The notes beneath the pieces were generated by a model, which saw only the letters and a list, made by a program, of their open reading frames with translations, was not told where the DNA came from and did no database searches. A DNA stretch of 64,000 nt from Amblyomma americanum. Lineage: Eukaryota > Arthropoda > Arachnida > Ixodida > Ixodidae. This document shows, one piece after another, positions 20,800-31,140 of this stretch. The first letter of the stretch is position 1; every line of letters starts with the position of its first letter. The stretch is from assembly GCF_052857255.1 (NCBI RefSeq), contig NC_135500.1:52601272-52665271 (forward strand), given 5' to 3'. A program made the translations under genes and the position numbers.

Positions 20800-22050
20800 T
20801 ACTCCTGAAGGCGTAGCGCCCAGCGGCCAAGACGCCCGGGAGGGTCTTTCAGCGAGGACAGCCAGCGAAGGGCATGGTGGTCCGCGACAACAGAAAAGCA
20901 CGCCCCAACAAGTATGACCAGAATTTAGCGACAGCCCAAACCAGGGCGAGGCACTCCCGTTCCGTAATCGAGTAATTTCGCTCGGCAGGTGAAAGCAGGC
21001 GGCTAGCAGACGCAACGACGCAGTCTGAACCCCGGGAGCGTTGTGCGAGCGATGCTCCGATCCCGTAGCCACAGGCGTCCGTGCGAGTTCAGTAGGGGCC
21101 GCGGGATCAAAATGTGCCAGAATCGGCGATGACGTCAGCAGGCGGACAAGCGAGGAAAACGCATTTTGTGGATCAGGGCCCCAGGTAAAGTCGGTGTCGG
21201 TCTTCAGTAGGTCAGTGAGGGGACGAGCGATAAGGGCAAAATCTTGAATAAAACAGCAAAAGTTGGAACGCAGCCAAACAAACTGCGCACGTCCTTCTGG
21301 GACTTTGGACGAGGAAAGTTTTGCACCGCTTCAATTTTAGCGGGATCAGGTCGTACGCCGGAGGCGTCGACGAGATGTCCAAAAATGGTGAGTTGCCGGC
21401 GGCAGAATTGTCATTTGGACGAGTTGAGCTGTAGCCCAGCCGTACGGAATACAATAAGGATACTGCTGAGACGTTCAAGGTGCGAGGCAAAGGTGGGGGA
21501 GAAAACAACAACATCGTATAGGTAGCACATACACGTAGTCCACTTAAATCCGCGAAGGAGAGAGTCCATCATCCTTTCGAACGTAGCTTGTGCATTACAA
21601 AGTGCGAATGGCATGACTTTGAACTGGTATAAACCGTCAGGTGTGACAAAAGATGTTTTTTGCGGTCCTTGTCATTAACGGCGATTTTCCAATAACCGGA
21701 AGAAAGATAAATGGAAAAAAAGTATTGAGATCCGTGGATGCAGTTGAGAGCGTCATCAATCCTTGGGAATGGGTACACGTCTCCTCTTGTGATGCGGTTC
21801 AGGTGGCGGCAATCAACGCAGAAACGCCAACTTCCGTCTTTTTAACAAGGAGGACGGGAGAGGCCCAAGGACTGGACGACGGTTCGATGATGTCATTAGC
21901 AACTATCTTTTCGACTTCCATTTGTATCACTTGGCATTCCGAACAGGACACCCAGTAAGGCCTGCGGTGCAGAGGAGCGGCGTCACTGGTGTTGACAAGG
22001 CGCTGCACAATAGTCGTACGCGCTAAAGGGTGGTCATTGAAATCAAATAC
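20800..22050 (-). pseudogene. Gypsy A RT and RNase H
   Basis: RT blocks appear from 22008 downward: SSSPWASPVLLVKKTE, YPFPRIDDALNCIHGSQYF, LSSGYWKIAVNDKDRKK, PFALCNAQATFERMMDSLLR and CYLYDVVVFSPTFASHLERL. The last is the YxDD region with the form YLYDVV. The RNase H remnant lies between about 21250 and 20830, including a [13 protein letters not shown] block near 20960. Frames change several times. Confidence 0.7.
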
Positions 22051-22054
22051 GTCC

Positions 22055-22830
22055 TCAAAAGAATGCCAGTAAATGTGTAAGCGTCTGTGCTTGGTCTTCG
22101 GAGAGATTGGAAGCGATCATGTTGGCATAGTGGTCAGGCCTCGAAATAGCTGTGAAATGACCGTCCGAAGAGTGCGATACACAGTTTGTGACTGCGGAGA
22201 TCACGTATTCATCGGTCGGGGACAGCGTGGCGAGGCACATTCCTTGAGGAAGCGTCTGGACGTGCGTACTGAATTTGAGAACAGGTAGACATGCGCTGTT
22301 TGCCGATACTGTGACAACTGTGTTTTCAAGGGCAGCATTCTTTGTGACGGGCAAATCAAGGTCAGGAGTGATGACATACTGACCGTTGGGAAGACGTGGA
22401 ACAGATTTAAACATAACGTAAGTAGCGGCTTCAGGTGGTAAGCGGATGAACTCCGCAGTACAGAGACTGTGCACAACTGGGGAAGGTGGTTCTAAGAGGA
22501 GCGGTAGGTCCAACTGAACAACGCTTGTAGCACAGTCAATAAGGGCTGCGAGCTCACTAAGGAAATCAAGGCCGAGTATGATTTCATGAGGGCAGTGGTT
22601 GAGAACGTCAAAGAGTACGGTGGTTTGGCGATCTGAAATAGTCACACGATCAACACACAGGCCGAGGACTGGGGACGTTGTGCCATCGGTAACTCGAACA
22701 GAGGCTGTAGGGGCAGGCGTCAGTACTTTGTGGAGGCGGCGACGTAGGTTCGAATTCATCACAGAAATGTGGGCGCCCGTGTCAACCAGAGCAGACTGCA
22801 ACTACATCGACATGTATGGTCAGTAAATTC
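22055..22830 (-). CDS. Gypsy A aspartic protease region (open, partial)
   Basis: A 248-codon open frame contains [20 protein letters not shown] near its start, which is the retropepsin active site DTGA. The flap and IILGLDFLSELAALIDC follow (the GxDFL motif of Gypsy proteases). The remainder is the linker toward RT. This is the longest intact part of provirus A. Confidence 0.75.
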
Positions 22831-22849
22831 CGCGGGGCACGAAGAACTA

Positions 22850-24086
22850 AACGAGAATTTTGGGGCCGGGTCGTCACTACAGCATCACCTCTAGACGCTG
22901 CAGAAGCTAGTTTTCCGCCTGTGATCGTCCGTAGGGACTAGGAGAGGAAGCACGTGGTCGTTGCGGCGAACGGGACTGGCGGCGCTGTGGGGATGGTGAG
23001 CGGCTGAAGCGGAGCGGCGAGACGTCGTTGGTGGGGCTCGATGGGTTCGAGGATCACGAGAAAGAGCTTGAGCAGCGTCGAAGCGGTAAGGGGGAGTCGA
23101 TGAACGGGTCCGCTGGGAGGAGTACCATCGACTATGGCAATGACGGGCGATGTGGCCTACTCAGGAACCATTGAAACATATGGACCTGTCGTCAGGCGTA
23201 CGCCACTTGGAGGGATTGCGCGGTCGAGGAGTGGTGCAAATTGGACGGCGAGGATAAAGAGGAGGGACTTCGGGTACTTAAGGGGGGTGGGGAGGGAGGA
23301 ATAGCGGCGACTGAGTTGAAACCCAAGTTAGATATTTCCTGTCGCACGACGGCTTGAATAAGTGGAAGGGTCAACAGCTGGTCGGCCACAGGAGTTGCTA
23401 AGGGAGCCGGACCAATTGCTTCAAGCTCACGGCGCACAATATGGGTCACGTTCTCAGATGAGGTCGGCTGGTTCCGAAAAAAAAGATCTTGGCAGGAGGA
23501 AGACGCCGCCGCGTTGGGCAGGCGTGCGATATGCTGGGTGATCCGTCTGCTTTTGGCGTCCTCGAAACGGCGGCCTTCTTTTATGATATCGGCGATCTTG
23601 TCGCAGTTTTTCTAGATGAGCAGATAGAAGGCATCGTCTGCGATGCCCTTGAGCACATGTCCGACTTTGTCAGCCTCGCTCATCTTTGTATCCACTGTGT
23701 AGCACAGAGACTACGCATCTTGAATATAAGAGCCGTAGGACTCAGTGGATGACCGGGTTCGACTGGCAAGATCTCTTTTAGCGGCAGCTGCCAGCCGAGT
23801 GGTTTGCCGGAAAGGTCGATAAGCTTCTGCTTGCAGTCAGCCCATCTGGTCAGTGTCTCTTCGTTGGTATCATACCACTTGAACGCCGTGCCCATAAGGT
23901 AAAAAACTATGTTCGCAGCATGAAAGTTTGGTCCCAGCGGTTGCTAGCGCTGCACCGTTCACGCCTGCGAAGTCAAGTCTCGACGTCGGCGTCATCGTCC
24001 CCAAATAAGGGCCCAGGATCACGAGGGTGAGTGAGGACGACGGAGGACACCGATGCGGCAGAATCTTGGGGGGATGCTTCCGTCAT
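22850..24086 (-). pseudogene. Gypsy A gag
   Basis: The start is taken at ATG 24086 (MTEASPQDSAASVSSV), about 60 bases after the LTR. Capsid-like coding with FKWYDTNEETLTRWADCKQK occurs at 23890-23800. A Ser/Pro-rich section with a degenerate zinc knuckle (...GHIARHCHS) occurs near 23130-23180. Stops and shifts are frequent. Confidence 0.65.
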
Positions 24087-24123
24087 TGTCGGCCGTAGTA
24101 GGTATCGTCCGCTGCGTAGTTCC

Positions 24124-24147
24124 GTCTTGTCGCACCTCCACCAAGGA
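24124..24147 (-). other. Gypsy A primer-binding site region
   Basis: Directly inside the 5' LTR the minus strand reads TCCTTGGTGGAGGTGCGAC. The core TTGGTGGAG or TGGTGGAG is also found at the same place in elements B, C and D, so they probably share a tRNA primer ending in CTCCACCA. Confidence 0.5.
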
Positions 24148-24315
24148 TGTTACGGGGAAATACTATTTGTATTTATTTACAAGCGTTGGGGTTAGAATAA
24201 AGAGTTCCTAGCAGGGAGCACCAACACGAACAGGGAGCTGCGTTAACCTCCTCTTATTCGTTCGTCCTTTCACGCGAGAGGCCACTTCGTCTTCCACTGC
24301 CACTTCGTCGTTACA
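24148..24315 (-). mobile_element. Gypsy A 5' LTR
   Basis: This is the right copy of the LTR pair, TGTTACGGGG to GTTACA, upstream of gag on the minus strand. It is followed at once by the ATAT duplication and the resumed LINE coding sequence. Confidence 0.85.
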
Positions 24316-24319
24316 ATAT

Positions 24320-26200
24320 TCAGATTATGTATCAATTGTTGCAAGAGTATTTAAATGCTCTGGAAGTTTGGCTGGACAGCCTGATGCTAATTTTAAATGT
24401 CAACAAGTGTGCCGTCCTTGTTTTCCCACAGTCATCCCCTGTTTACATTTCTTTGTCGTATCACTCTATCCTATTCCCGCAAGTTGAGTCGGTTAAATAC
24501 TTGGGTATAATATACCGGGTGTTCTAGCTAATTTCAGAGAAAGGTTAAAAAATGTATTATTATAGACATGCGATTGAAACCAGTTGCATATTGGTGGCAG
24601 CCATCTAGCGCACTGCAGGCATTTTTTGTTCCGAAATTAATTGATAGTTTACATAGGTTTCATTATTTAACGTAATAAATATTGCATTTTTTTCTCTAAA
24701 CTAAATATTTAATAATTTATGTAATCAACCTAATTAAACTATTAAGTAATTGCGAAACGAAAAATATCCTGTGGTGCGCAAGATGGCTGTGACAGATATG
24801 AACCTAGTTTCATTCGGCTGTCTCAAATAAATTATTTTTTAACCCTTGTTCAAGTTAGCTGGGACACACGGTATGACCCACAATTAGACTGGTGGCCCCA
24901 TACTAGAAGCATTGTGCTTGAAGGTGACGTGCGCTTGGCCGGTTGGTTAGGATCAGCAATAAAAAATTTGGTGTGCATTGGGACACTTTGCTCTTTCTTC
25001 GTAAGGCCTATGCGCGGCCAATACTTGAATGCGGCCCTGTTATCTTTTCTGGGTGCCCAAGGTACAAGCTTGAACCCCTGTTTTCTGTGGAGAGAAGCGC
25101 TCTGCGCCGGTGCTTAGGTCTGCCTAAATCAGTGGCGAATGATGTGCTGTACTTGGAGGCGCGGATACCTGATCTATATTTGCGGTTTATGCTTCTTACT
25201 GCGCGGATGTTTTTAAGTTATTTGGAGCCTTTTCATAGATTGGCTAACCCCATATTTTCAATGAACCCATCTGTGCTTTTGCACTTTTTGGCCTAGGTAT
25301 CAGCTCCCTCAGGTTGTGGTCACTAACTCCCTGAGCTGTCAAAATTTTTTTTATCAATAAATTCGGTAGTACCGCTTATCCCCCGCTGCGCTGATACTGT
25401 AGTCTCTTTTGATGACACCCTCCCAGGGAAAGTTAAAAATCTGCTACGCAGTCTATTAAATGGGCTCTTTGAGTAGTATTTGGATAATTTTCCTACTAAT
25501 GTTGCCCTTTTTAAGACGCCTCCCAGCAAAATGAAAAGGCAGCCATTGGCATTCATTCAATAAATTTGATTGGCGTTATTCATTTCGGGCCCCTGGCTAT
25601 TTTTGTCGCCGAGTTTCTGGCCTTAGAGTTGGCTTTAATAAGGATTCCCTGCAGTATCTCTCAGGCTTTTACACTTCCAGACAGTCTTTCCTTTTTGACA
25701 GCGCTCGAAAAATCGAGGGATGCTCCTATGAGGCGTTCCTTTCGATTTTTTATTCCGCCATATATTACTGAAGTACGTTTTCACTGGGTCCCTGGGCACT
25801 GTGGCATTGCGTTAATGAGAAGGCTGATTTTTTAGTTAAGTCGCCCTTGGGGGACCTATTGCCCCGTTCGTCCCTAATATTGTCTTCTTCACTGCTGCAT
25901 GCTTCCAACGGTTCCAGCGCCTCCGCTACTCGAGCCATGAGCCTCTCCTTGCTGCAGCGGATTTTCAACACCTGGCATTTCGTTTGAATGGGCGGATGTG
26001 CAGTTCAAGGAAATGGGAGGTGTCCTTGACCCTTCTGCGCTGCAGACTACCGCGACTAAATCTCTATTTATGTTGATCAGGGCTATTGCTGACCAGCCCT
26101 GTGAGTCTTGCAGCGAAATTGAGTCAATAGATCACCTTTTTTTTACCGGCTGCTCGCTCCTTTCCGCAGAACATCTTGGCGATCCACCTTGATCAACTGG
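24320..26200 (+). pseudogene. LINE copy 3 ORF2, second part: RT end, RNase H, CCHC
   Basis: RT resumes with YLNALEVWLDSLMLILNVNK and SVKYLGIIY. The MITE then interrupts, and coding continues from 24874 (DPQLDWWPHTRS, YARPILECGPVIF, LGLPKSVANDVLYLEARIPD). The RNase H remnant at 25566-25830 has VAEFLALELAL, keeping the Glu lost in copy 1, and FHWVPGHCGIA. Its first Asp block is not seen. The zinc motif CESCSEIESIDHLFFTGC lies at about 26100-26153. It is inactive because of insertions, stops and shifts. Confidence 0.75.
24515..24871. mobile_element. MITE with 18-bp terminal inverted repeats, TA target
   Basis: The left end CCGGGTGTTCTAGCTAA and the right end TTAGCTGGGACACACGG are inverted repeats with few mismatches. 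TA flanks both sides (24513-24514, 24872-24873). The LINE reading frame resumes on the far side, confirming a clean insertion. The 357-bp interior is AT-rich and non-coding. TA target use and the CCGGGTG terminus suggest mobilisation by a Tc1/mariner-type transposase; that is inference. Confidence 0.85.
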
Positions 26201-26439
26201 GGCTACCTCTATCTACTCTGACCCTCCTCTCTTTTTGGCCAAGCGCCAAGCGACATGCCTTGAAACCAGTGTGCGATTTCATTCACGGATATATAATTGC
26301 ATCAGGTAGATTCTTATGCTACAATGTGAATTCACAGATTTTTCATTTCCGTTTTTATCTTTTTTTAATGAAAATTCGAGTCTTCGTAACAAAGTTACCC
26401 AAATACTCCAATCCTTGCCCATGTGTGCGATTGTATCAG

Positions 26440-26512
26440 CAATGCACCCTGGCCAATCCCCTGTTGTGGGTAAGTGCCATTCAGCCTGATGACACCATCA
26501 TCATCACTCTGT
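26440..26512 (+). repeat. I-LINE 3' tail and (ATC)n (copy 3)
   Basis: GGCCAATCCCCTGTTGTGGG, TAAGTGCCATTC and then an ATC-rich run end the LINE. The Gypsy F target duplication AGGTG (26513-26517) comes directly afterwards. Confidence 0.65.
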
Positions 26513-26517
26513 AGGTG

Positions 26518-26767
26518 TGTGACGATTCCCCAAGGCAGCAGACGCCAAGGGCACCGCAGGCGCCTTCTCAGCGGCACCCAGCTGCACGGGGGAAAGGGAA
26601 AAGATAATAAACGCTCCCCCGCTTTTCAAGGAGAGGGGCCAGTCTGATTCCCGCCAGCAACGTGTACTGTCGGTTTACGCGGCGCTCTTCCCGCGCCCTC
26701 GTTAGGGCACGTCGGTGACCCGTTTCGGCATTCGCTTCTAAGCTCACCCCTTTACAATACTATAACA
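26518..26767 (+). mobile_element. Gypsy F 5' LTR
   Basis: It matches 29733-29982 over its whole length and includes GATAATAAACGCTC, a likely polyadenylation signal (AATAAA). The primer site starts five bases after its end. Confidence 0.9.
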
Positions 26768-26771
26768 ATTC

Positions 26772-26782
26772 TGGCGACGAGG
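26772..26782 (+). other. Gypsy F primer-binding site
   Basis: TGGCGACGAGG begins four bases after the LTR end, the expected position. It differs from the TGGTGGAG type of elements A to D. Confidence 0.6.
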
Positions 26783-26815
26783 TAAAAGTTTTCCGGCATC
26801 GCATCATCTGCAACC

Positions 26816-27624
26816 ATGCCGACCTACGGAGCATTACAGCCATTTCACGGCGAAGGAGGAGCCTGGACGGAGTACTTGGAGCGAGTCAAGCTGCTCTTCG
26901 ACGCCAACAGCGTTCCAGAGGAGAAGAAAAGGCCCGTGTTCCTGACATGCTGAGGGTCCAGTACCTACTCCTTACTACGGAGCCTGCTGACGCCTAAAAC
27001 TCCAGGTCAAGTCTCTATCGACGAGATATTCTCCGTGCTTTCGGGCCACTACATTCTGAAGCCTTCCGTGGTGGTCTGCCGCTTCAGATTCAATAGTCGC
27101 CCTCGCCAACCAAACGAGTCTGTCAGCGACTACACCGCGTCACTGAAAAAGTTTCAGCAAACTGTGAGTACGGCACCTTCCTCCCTGACACGCTGCGGCA
27201 CAGACTCGTTTGCGGCATTAATGACGCGTCAATGCAACGACGCCTGCTTGAAGAGCCAAACATGACGTTCGAGTCAGCAGTCAAGCTTCTAATTGCAATG
27301 GAGACGGCTAAAAGAGACTCAAGCATGTTGATGCAAGCTCAGGGCATGACCGAAGCGCAGACAGTTCACAGTGCGATGAGCAAGTAAATGAAAAGGACGA
27401 TAAGTTGTTATTTCTGTGGAGAGCCACACTACGCAACAGTATGCCAGCGCGCCAAATCCCGGTGCAACGCATGCAGCAAGATCGGGCATCTGGCCAGAGT
27501 ATGCCGCTCAAAGGCTGCCGACACGAAGCAAAAGAACGTGTCAAGGAAGCACACTACGCCAAGGCAAACAAAGCAGCCAGTTTACAGCCTTGAGGACAGT
27601 GGAAATCTTCCTGAAATCCAGTGA
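26816..27624 (+). pseudogene. Gypsy F gag with two zinc knuckles
   Basis: The start ATG 26816 gives MPTYGALQPFHGEGGAWTEY, a capsid-like beginning. A stop near 26951 and a shift near 27170 break the capsid. The end is open at 27388-27624 with CYFCGEPHYATVC and CNACSKIGHLARVC, two CCHC knuckles that bind genomic RNA. The basic KQKNVSRKHTTPRQTKQ region follows. Confidence 0.75.
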
Positions 27625-29422
27625 CAGGTCTACGAGACGTGGCAGATGAACAGCGAGGAACCAATTCCTCCGTTGTAGCAGTTTTGCAAGTCGCAGGCAG
27701 GCCTCTAAGAATTGAGCTAGACACGGGGGCCAGTGTCCCCGTAATAGGGGAGACCGCATTCCAACAGCGGTTTCCCGAGCTCTTAGTAGACCCATCAGAC
27801 GTAATTCTGAAGAGTTATTGCGGAAGACTTACACCCGTTAGGGGCAAGGTTACCATTTCAGTCCAGTTCGGACGAAGAGAGGCAACATTGCCTTTGTTTG
27901 TAGCTCCGGACCAGTGTCCAACCCTTCTCGGACGAAAGTGGATCAGTGCGCTTCAGCTCGACCTAAATGACGTCAGATCCGTTGACTCACTTACGAGCGT
28001 TGACGAGCTGCTTACTTGCTACAAAGAAGTATTCTCGGACGGACTAGGAACATTCAAAGGTGTGAAAGCCAAAATTGTAGTCAAGGAAGATTCACCTCCA
28101 AAATTCTTCAAACCACGAACGATTCCTTTTGCATTGCAAAACAAAGTTGCAGAAGAAGTGCAAAGAATGCAACGAGAAGGGGTACTTACACCCGTCAGAA
28201 CGTCTGAGTGGGCAGCCCCAATTGTTCCTGTGCTCAAGCAAGACGACCCCGGGCGCATATGTGGCGACTTCAAGGTCCCAATTAACGGTGCCACAGTGCT
28301 GGAAAAATATCCTGTGCCGCGAGTCGAGGACCTATGGGCGAAACTTTCAGGTGGCAAAAAGTTTACGAGGCTGGATCTGAAAGACACTTACCAGCAGGTA
28401 GAACTTGACACGAGTTCACAGAAGCTAGTGACCATCAATACGTCTCAGGGCCTCTTCCAGTACACCAGACTACCTTTCGGAGTAGCTTCAGCGCCGGCCA
28501 TATTCCAAAGAGAAATGAAAAATTTGCTACAAGACATGCGCCATGTCACCGTGTACTTTGATGACATCTTGGTAATGGGATTGGACGACGCAGGTCACTT
28601 AAGCAACGTAGCCAGTGTACTACAGCGTCTACAGGAAGCAGGCCTCAAGCTCAAGCTAGGGAAGTGTTCATTTCTAGCGACAGAAGTGAGTACCTGGGCC
28701 ATGTCATAAATGCAGACGGACTGAGGCAAACACCAGAGAAAATAGAAGCTGTCGTGAATGTTCCATGTCCCAAGGACGTCAAGCAACTTCAAAGCTACCT
28801 TGGACTCATTAATTTTTACAGGCGTTTTCTGCGTAACCTTTCGACAGTTCTCCGGCCCTTGAATCTGCTACTTACAAACGAAACTCCTTGGAAGTGGACA
28901 AGCGTAGAGGAACAAGCTTTCAGAGAAAGTAAAGTTCTCCTGACTTCTGCGCCGGTACTACATCATTTCGATTTTTCCAAGCAAATCGTTCTCAGTTGCG
29001 ACGCTTTGCCGTACCACCCAGCATCGAATGGAGCAGCGGAACGCGTCGTGCAAACAATTATGCGGAAACTCAAGAAGGCGGCGCCTGGATATTTTCAAAC
29101 AAACATCGACAGGATCCTGCTTTCCTACAGAACAACGCTACATACCTTCACTGGGTGCCCTCCCGCAGAGCTCTTAATGGGCAGGCAGCTGAAAACGCCC
29201 ATTCAGCGAATGCACCCCGGCCTAAGGGCGCATGCGGACTTCAAGCAATTGAAGCAAAAGATGCGCTGCGACAGTAACGCACGCAAAACCTGCTTGCCTT
29301 CGCCAGGCGAGCCCGTCTTTGTTAGAAACTTCCGACCATGTCCAGCTTGGATTGCCGGAACGGTTCGCCATCCCACAAGTTCTTCGTCGCTTCAAATAGA
29401 ACTCGAAGACGGAACGCTGTAG
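27621..29422 (+). pseudogene. Gypsy F pol: protease, RT, fused integrase remnant
   Basis: Frame one (27621-28709) holds the protease (LRIELDTGASVPVIGE) and RT with KYPVPRVEDLWAKLSGGKKF, LDLKDTYQQVELDTSSQ, YTRLPFGVASAPAIFQREM and the catalytic VYFDDILVMG at about 28553-28580. A small indel near 28680 shifts the frame. Frame two (28664-29422) continues RT with EYLGHVINADGLRQTPEKIE and reaches the first RNase H block VLSCDA. It then jumps at 29009-29014 into the late integrase core (YHPASNGAAERVVQTIMRKL). The integrase C-terminal part follows up to TAG 29420. Confidence 0.8.
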
Positions 29423-29721
29423 AACAGGCACGCGGACCACGTGCGACCGCGAAGGACGCCCGGCGTTCTCTCAGACGACGAGGAGCTTCCTCCTGCACTA
29501 GCAGCCACAACGGACACGGAACAGCCGTCCCCACCTCGCTGCTCATTAAGCACCGAGCCGTCTACAACAGCCTCGGCGCGGCAACAGCAGTCAAGTGCGG
29601 CCCCTTTGCACCACCAGCTTCGCCGGTCTACTCGGGTCCGGAAGCCTGTTATCTACTACGGACTGTAGAGGCGTAAAAAAGACACGGCTCGTCCCCAGTG
29701 CCGTGCAGCTGGCTTCACAAC

Positions 29722-29732
29722 AAAGGGAGCGG
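29722..29732 (+). other. Gypsy F polypurine tract
   Basis: AAAGGGAGCGG abuts the 3' LTR and is the expected plus-strand primer. Confidence 0.6.
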
Positions 29733-29982
29733 TGTGACGATTCCCCAAAGCAGCAGACGCCAAGGACACCGCAGGCGCCTTCTCAGCGGCACCCAGCTGC
29801 ACGGGAGAAAGGGAAAAGATAATAAACGCTCCCCCGCTTTTCAAGGAGAGGGGCCAGTCTGACTCCCGCCAGCAACGTGTACTGTCGGTTTACGGGGCGC
29901 TCTTCAAGCGCCATCTTTAGGGCACGTCGGTGACCCGTTTCGGCATTCGCTTCTAAGCTCACCCCTTTACAATACGATAACA
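29733..29982 (+). mobile_element. Gypsy F 3' LTR
   Basis: The sequence runs TGTGACGATTCC to ATAACA, followed by the AGGTG target repeat. It differs from the 5' copy at a small number of positions, mostly in the last third (for example CAAGCGCCATCT against CCGCGCCCTCGT). Confidence 0.9.
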
Positions 29983-29987
29983 AGGTG

Positions 29988-30532
29988 CAAGCGCAAAAAG
30001 AAGAGCGCACACCAAGAACGAAATCACGAGAAGTGGAGCCGTCATGTGCGAACTGGCGTTAAATTTGTTCACAACAGACGCGCTAGCCATAAGAAAGAAA
30101 GGGCTAAAAGTATGGAAGAAATACGTGAGGGTAGTGCGAGCAGAAAGCGGAGCCAAAATAGAGTGAGGAAGAGAAGCCTCAGTCGAAGGCGGAAGAGCAC
30201 AGCTCGTGACAGGAGGAGAAGCCAGATCCACGTGCAGAAGAGAAGCACAAGTGCGACTGAGAGCTTGAGGGAAACAGTCCTGTCCCGAGCCCATGTACGC
30301 CAAATGTGGAAATATAGGCGCAAGCCTGTCTTGTGCTCTCAGTTGGGAATGCTATGTTAAAGAGTGGCATGTGTTGAAATGCATTCCGATTGTTGCCTTG
30401 TGTTATGTATTTGAGAACATGATTGTATGTATGTATTTTGACATTCGCCATTGAGTCTTGAGCGCAAGAATGTGCGCAGAAATTTTCAGTTCCGTGAATA
30501 TTGTTGCACAATATTCTTAAAGCAAGGGGCAG
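29988..30532 (+). pseudogene. Outer element 3' interior: Arg/Ser-rich tail
   Basis: An open frame at 30046-30360 encodes 104 residues rich in Arg, Ser and Lys (RKRSQNRVRKRSLSRRRKST). It ends about 170 bp before the LTR at 30533. Its orientation and place before a 3' LTR fit the C-terminus of the outer element polyprotein. The basic composition could bind nucleic acid; I know no family match. It resumes directly after the AGGTG duplication of element F. Confidence 0.4.
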
Positions 30533-31140
30533 TGTCGCAAAATTCGGGGCATATTCGAAAAAAAAAGCCCAGCGCGGAAGAAATTGCGCCCGAAATAAAA
30601 CTAAAACCGCGGAGAGGGAGCCCCGGAGCGCGTGTAACCTTGCCTGTGCTGCTGCTCTTTCACTCTCCTTGACAGCGTGGCGCCAAAGGAAACATGGCCG
30701 TGCGCGCCGTCGATTTTTCGAGAACGTGTAATTTCTACTAAATGTTGACGGAGAGGGCACAGCTTTGACCGCGCTAAGTGAAGCTTTCTCCCCTTTTCCT
30801 CTAACGTCCATGACGGCGCATCGTGAGAAGGACATTGAAAGTTCTCGAGTCCGGTTTCTGCGCTTGACGAATGGGGTCGCGCGCCCGGTGCGAGAAGGGG
30901 AAGGGAATTGTGTAGTTGATACTGCGTGTATGTGCGCACCTACCTTGGTGCAAAGAACGAACATACGCGGGCCGCGCCTATAAATGAGGGGCTTTAGCCG
31001 CTGTCTATCATCCCGAGCCGCCCTATAAGCTTCAGAGAAGCGCGCCCGCTCGACTCCTGGGAGAACAACACTCGACCAGCCACGAACCAGAGGTGCTGTT
31101 GTATGGAAATATACATTCATCATTGTCAATAAAATTATTG
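30533..31140 (+). mobile_element. 3' LTR of outer element (truncated or divergent)
   Basis: It matches 12959-13500 closely, including TATAAAT (30979-30985) and GAGGGGCTTTAGCCG. Past about 31070 similarity to the 5' copy is lost. AATAAAATTATTG at about 31126 may be a polyadenylation signal. The right end is uncertain. Confidence 0.6.

Larger units (their letters stand above)
19217..24315 (-). mobile_element. Ty3/Gypsy provirus A, complete with both LTRs
   Basis: Matching LTRs of 167 bp (19217-19383) and 168 bp (24148-24315) start TGTTACG and end GT(A/T)ACA. The target repeat ATAT flanks the element at 19213-19216 and 24316-24319, so insertion into the LINE RT is unambiguous. Coding is on the minus strand in the order gag, protease, RT, RNase H, integrase. 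LTR divergence (roughly 10% by eye) and several shifts show that it is old and inactive. Confidence 0.9.
15860..26512 (+). mobile_element. I-type LINE, copy 3, split by two insertions
   Basis: ORF1, endonuclease, RT, RNase H, CCHC and the 3' tail are all present in order. They are interrupted by the Gypsy provirus at 19217-24315 and the MITE at 24515-24871. Without these the LINE is about 5.2 kb. It ends with GGCCAATCCCCTGTTGTGGG near 26449 and (ATC)n near 26498-26508. The 5' end is approximate. Confidence 0.8.
26518..29982 (+). mobile_element. Ty3/Gypsy element F, LTR-complete but internally deleted
   Basis: Two 250-bp LTRs (26518-26767 and 29733-29982) begin TGTGACGATTCC and end ATAACA, with about 95% identity by eye. 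The target repeat AGGTG flanks the element (26513-26517 and 29983-29987). The primer site TGGCGACGAGG (26772-26782) and a polypurine tract (29722-29732) are present. The interior carries gag, protease, RT and the integrase C-terminus, but RNase H and the integrase N-terminus and early core are gone. It resembles the Gypsy group often annotated as K02A2.6-like proteins. Confidence 0.9.
12959..31140 (+). mobile_element. Outer LTR element of a nested cluster (pol-less)
   Basis: Two related copies of one LTR, at 12959-13993 and from 30533, face the same way and bound the region. After removing the LINE (15860-26512) and the LTR element at 26518-29982, the remaining interior is only about 2.4 kb. 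It encodes a charged, gag-like product and an Arg/Ser-rich tail. No protease, RT or integrase is left in the outer interior, so it looks non-autonomous or heavily deleted. That the two LTRs belong to one insertion is inference from order and orientation. Confidence 0.5.
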
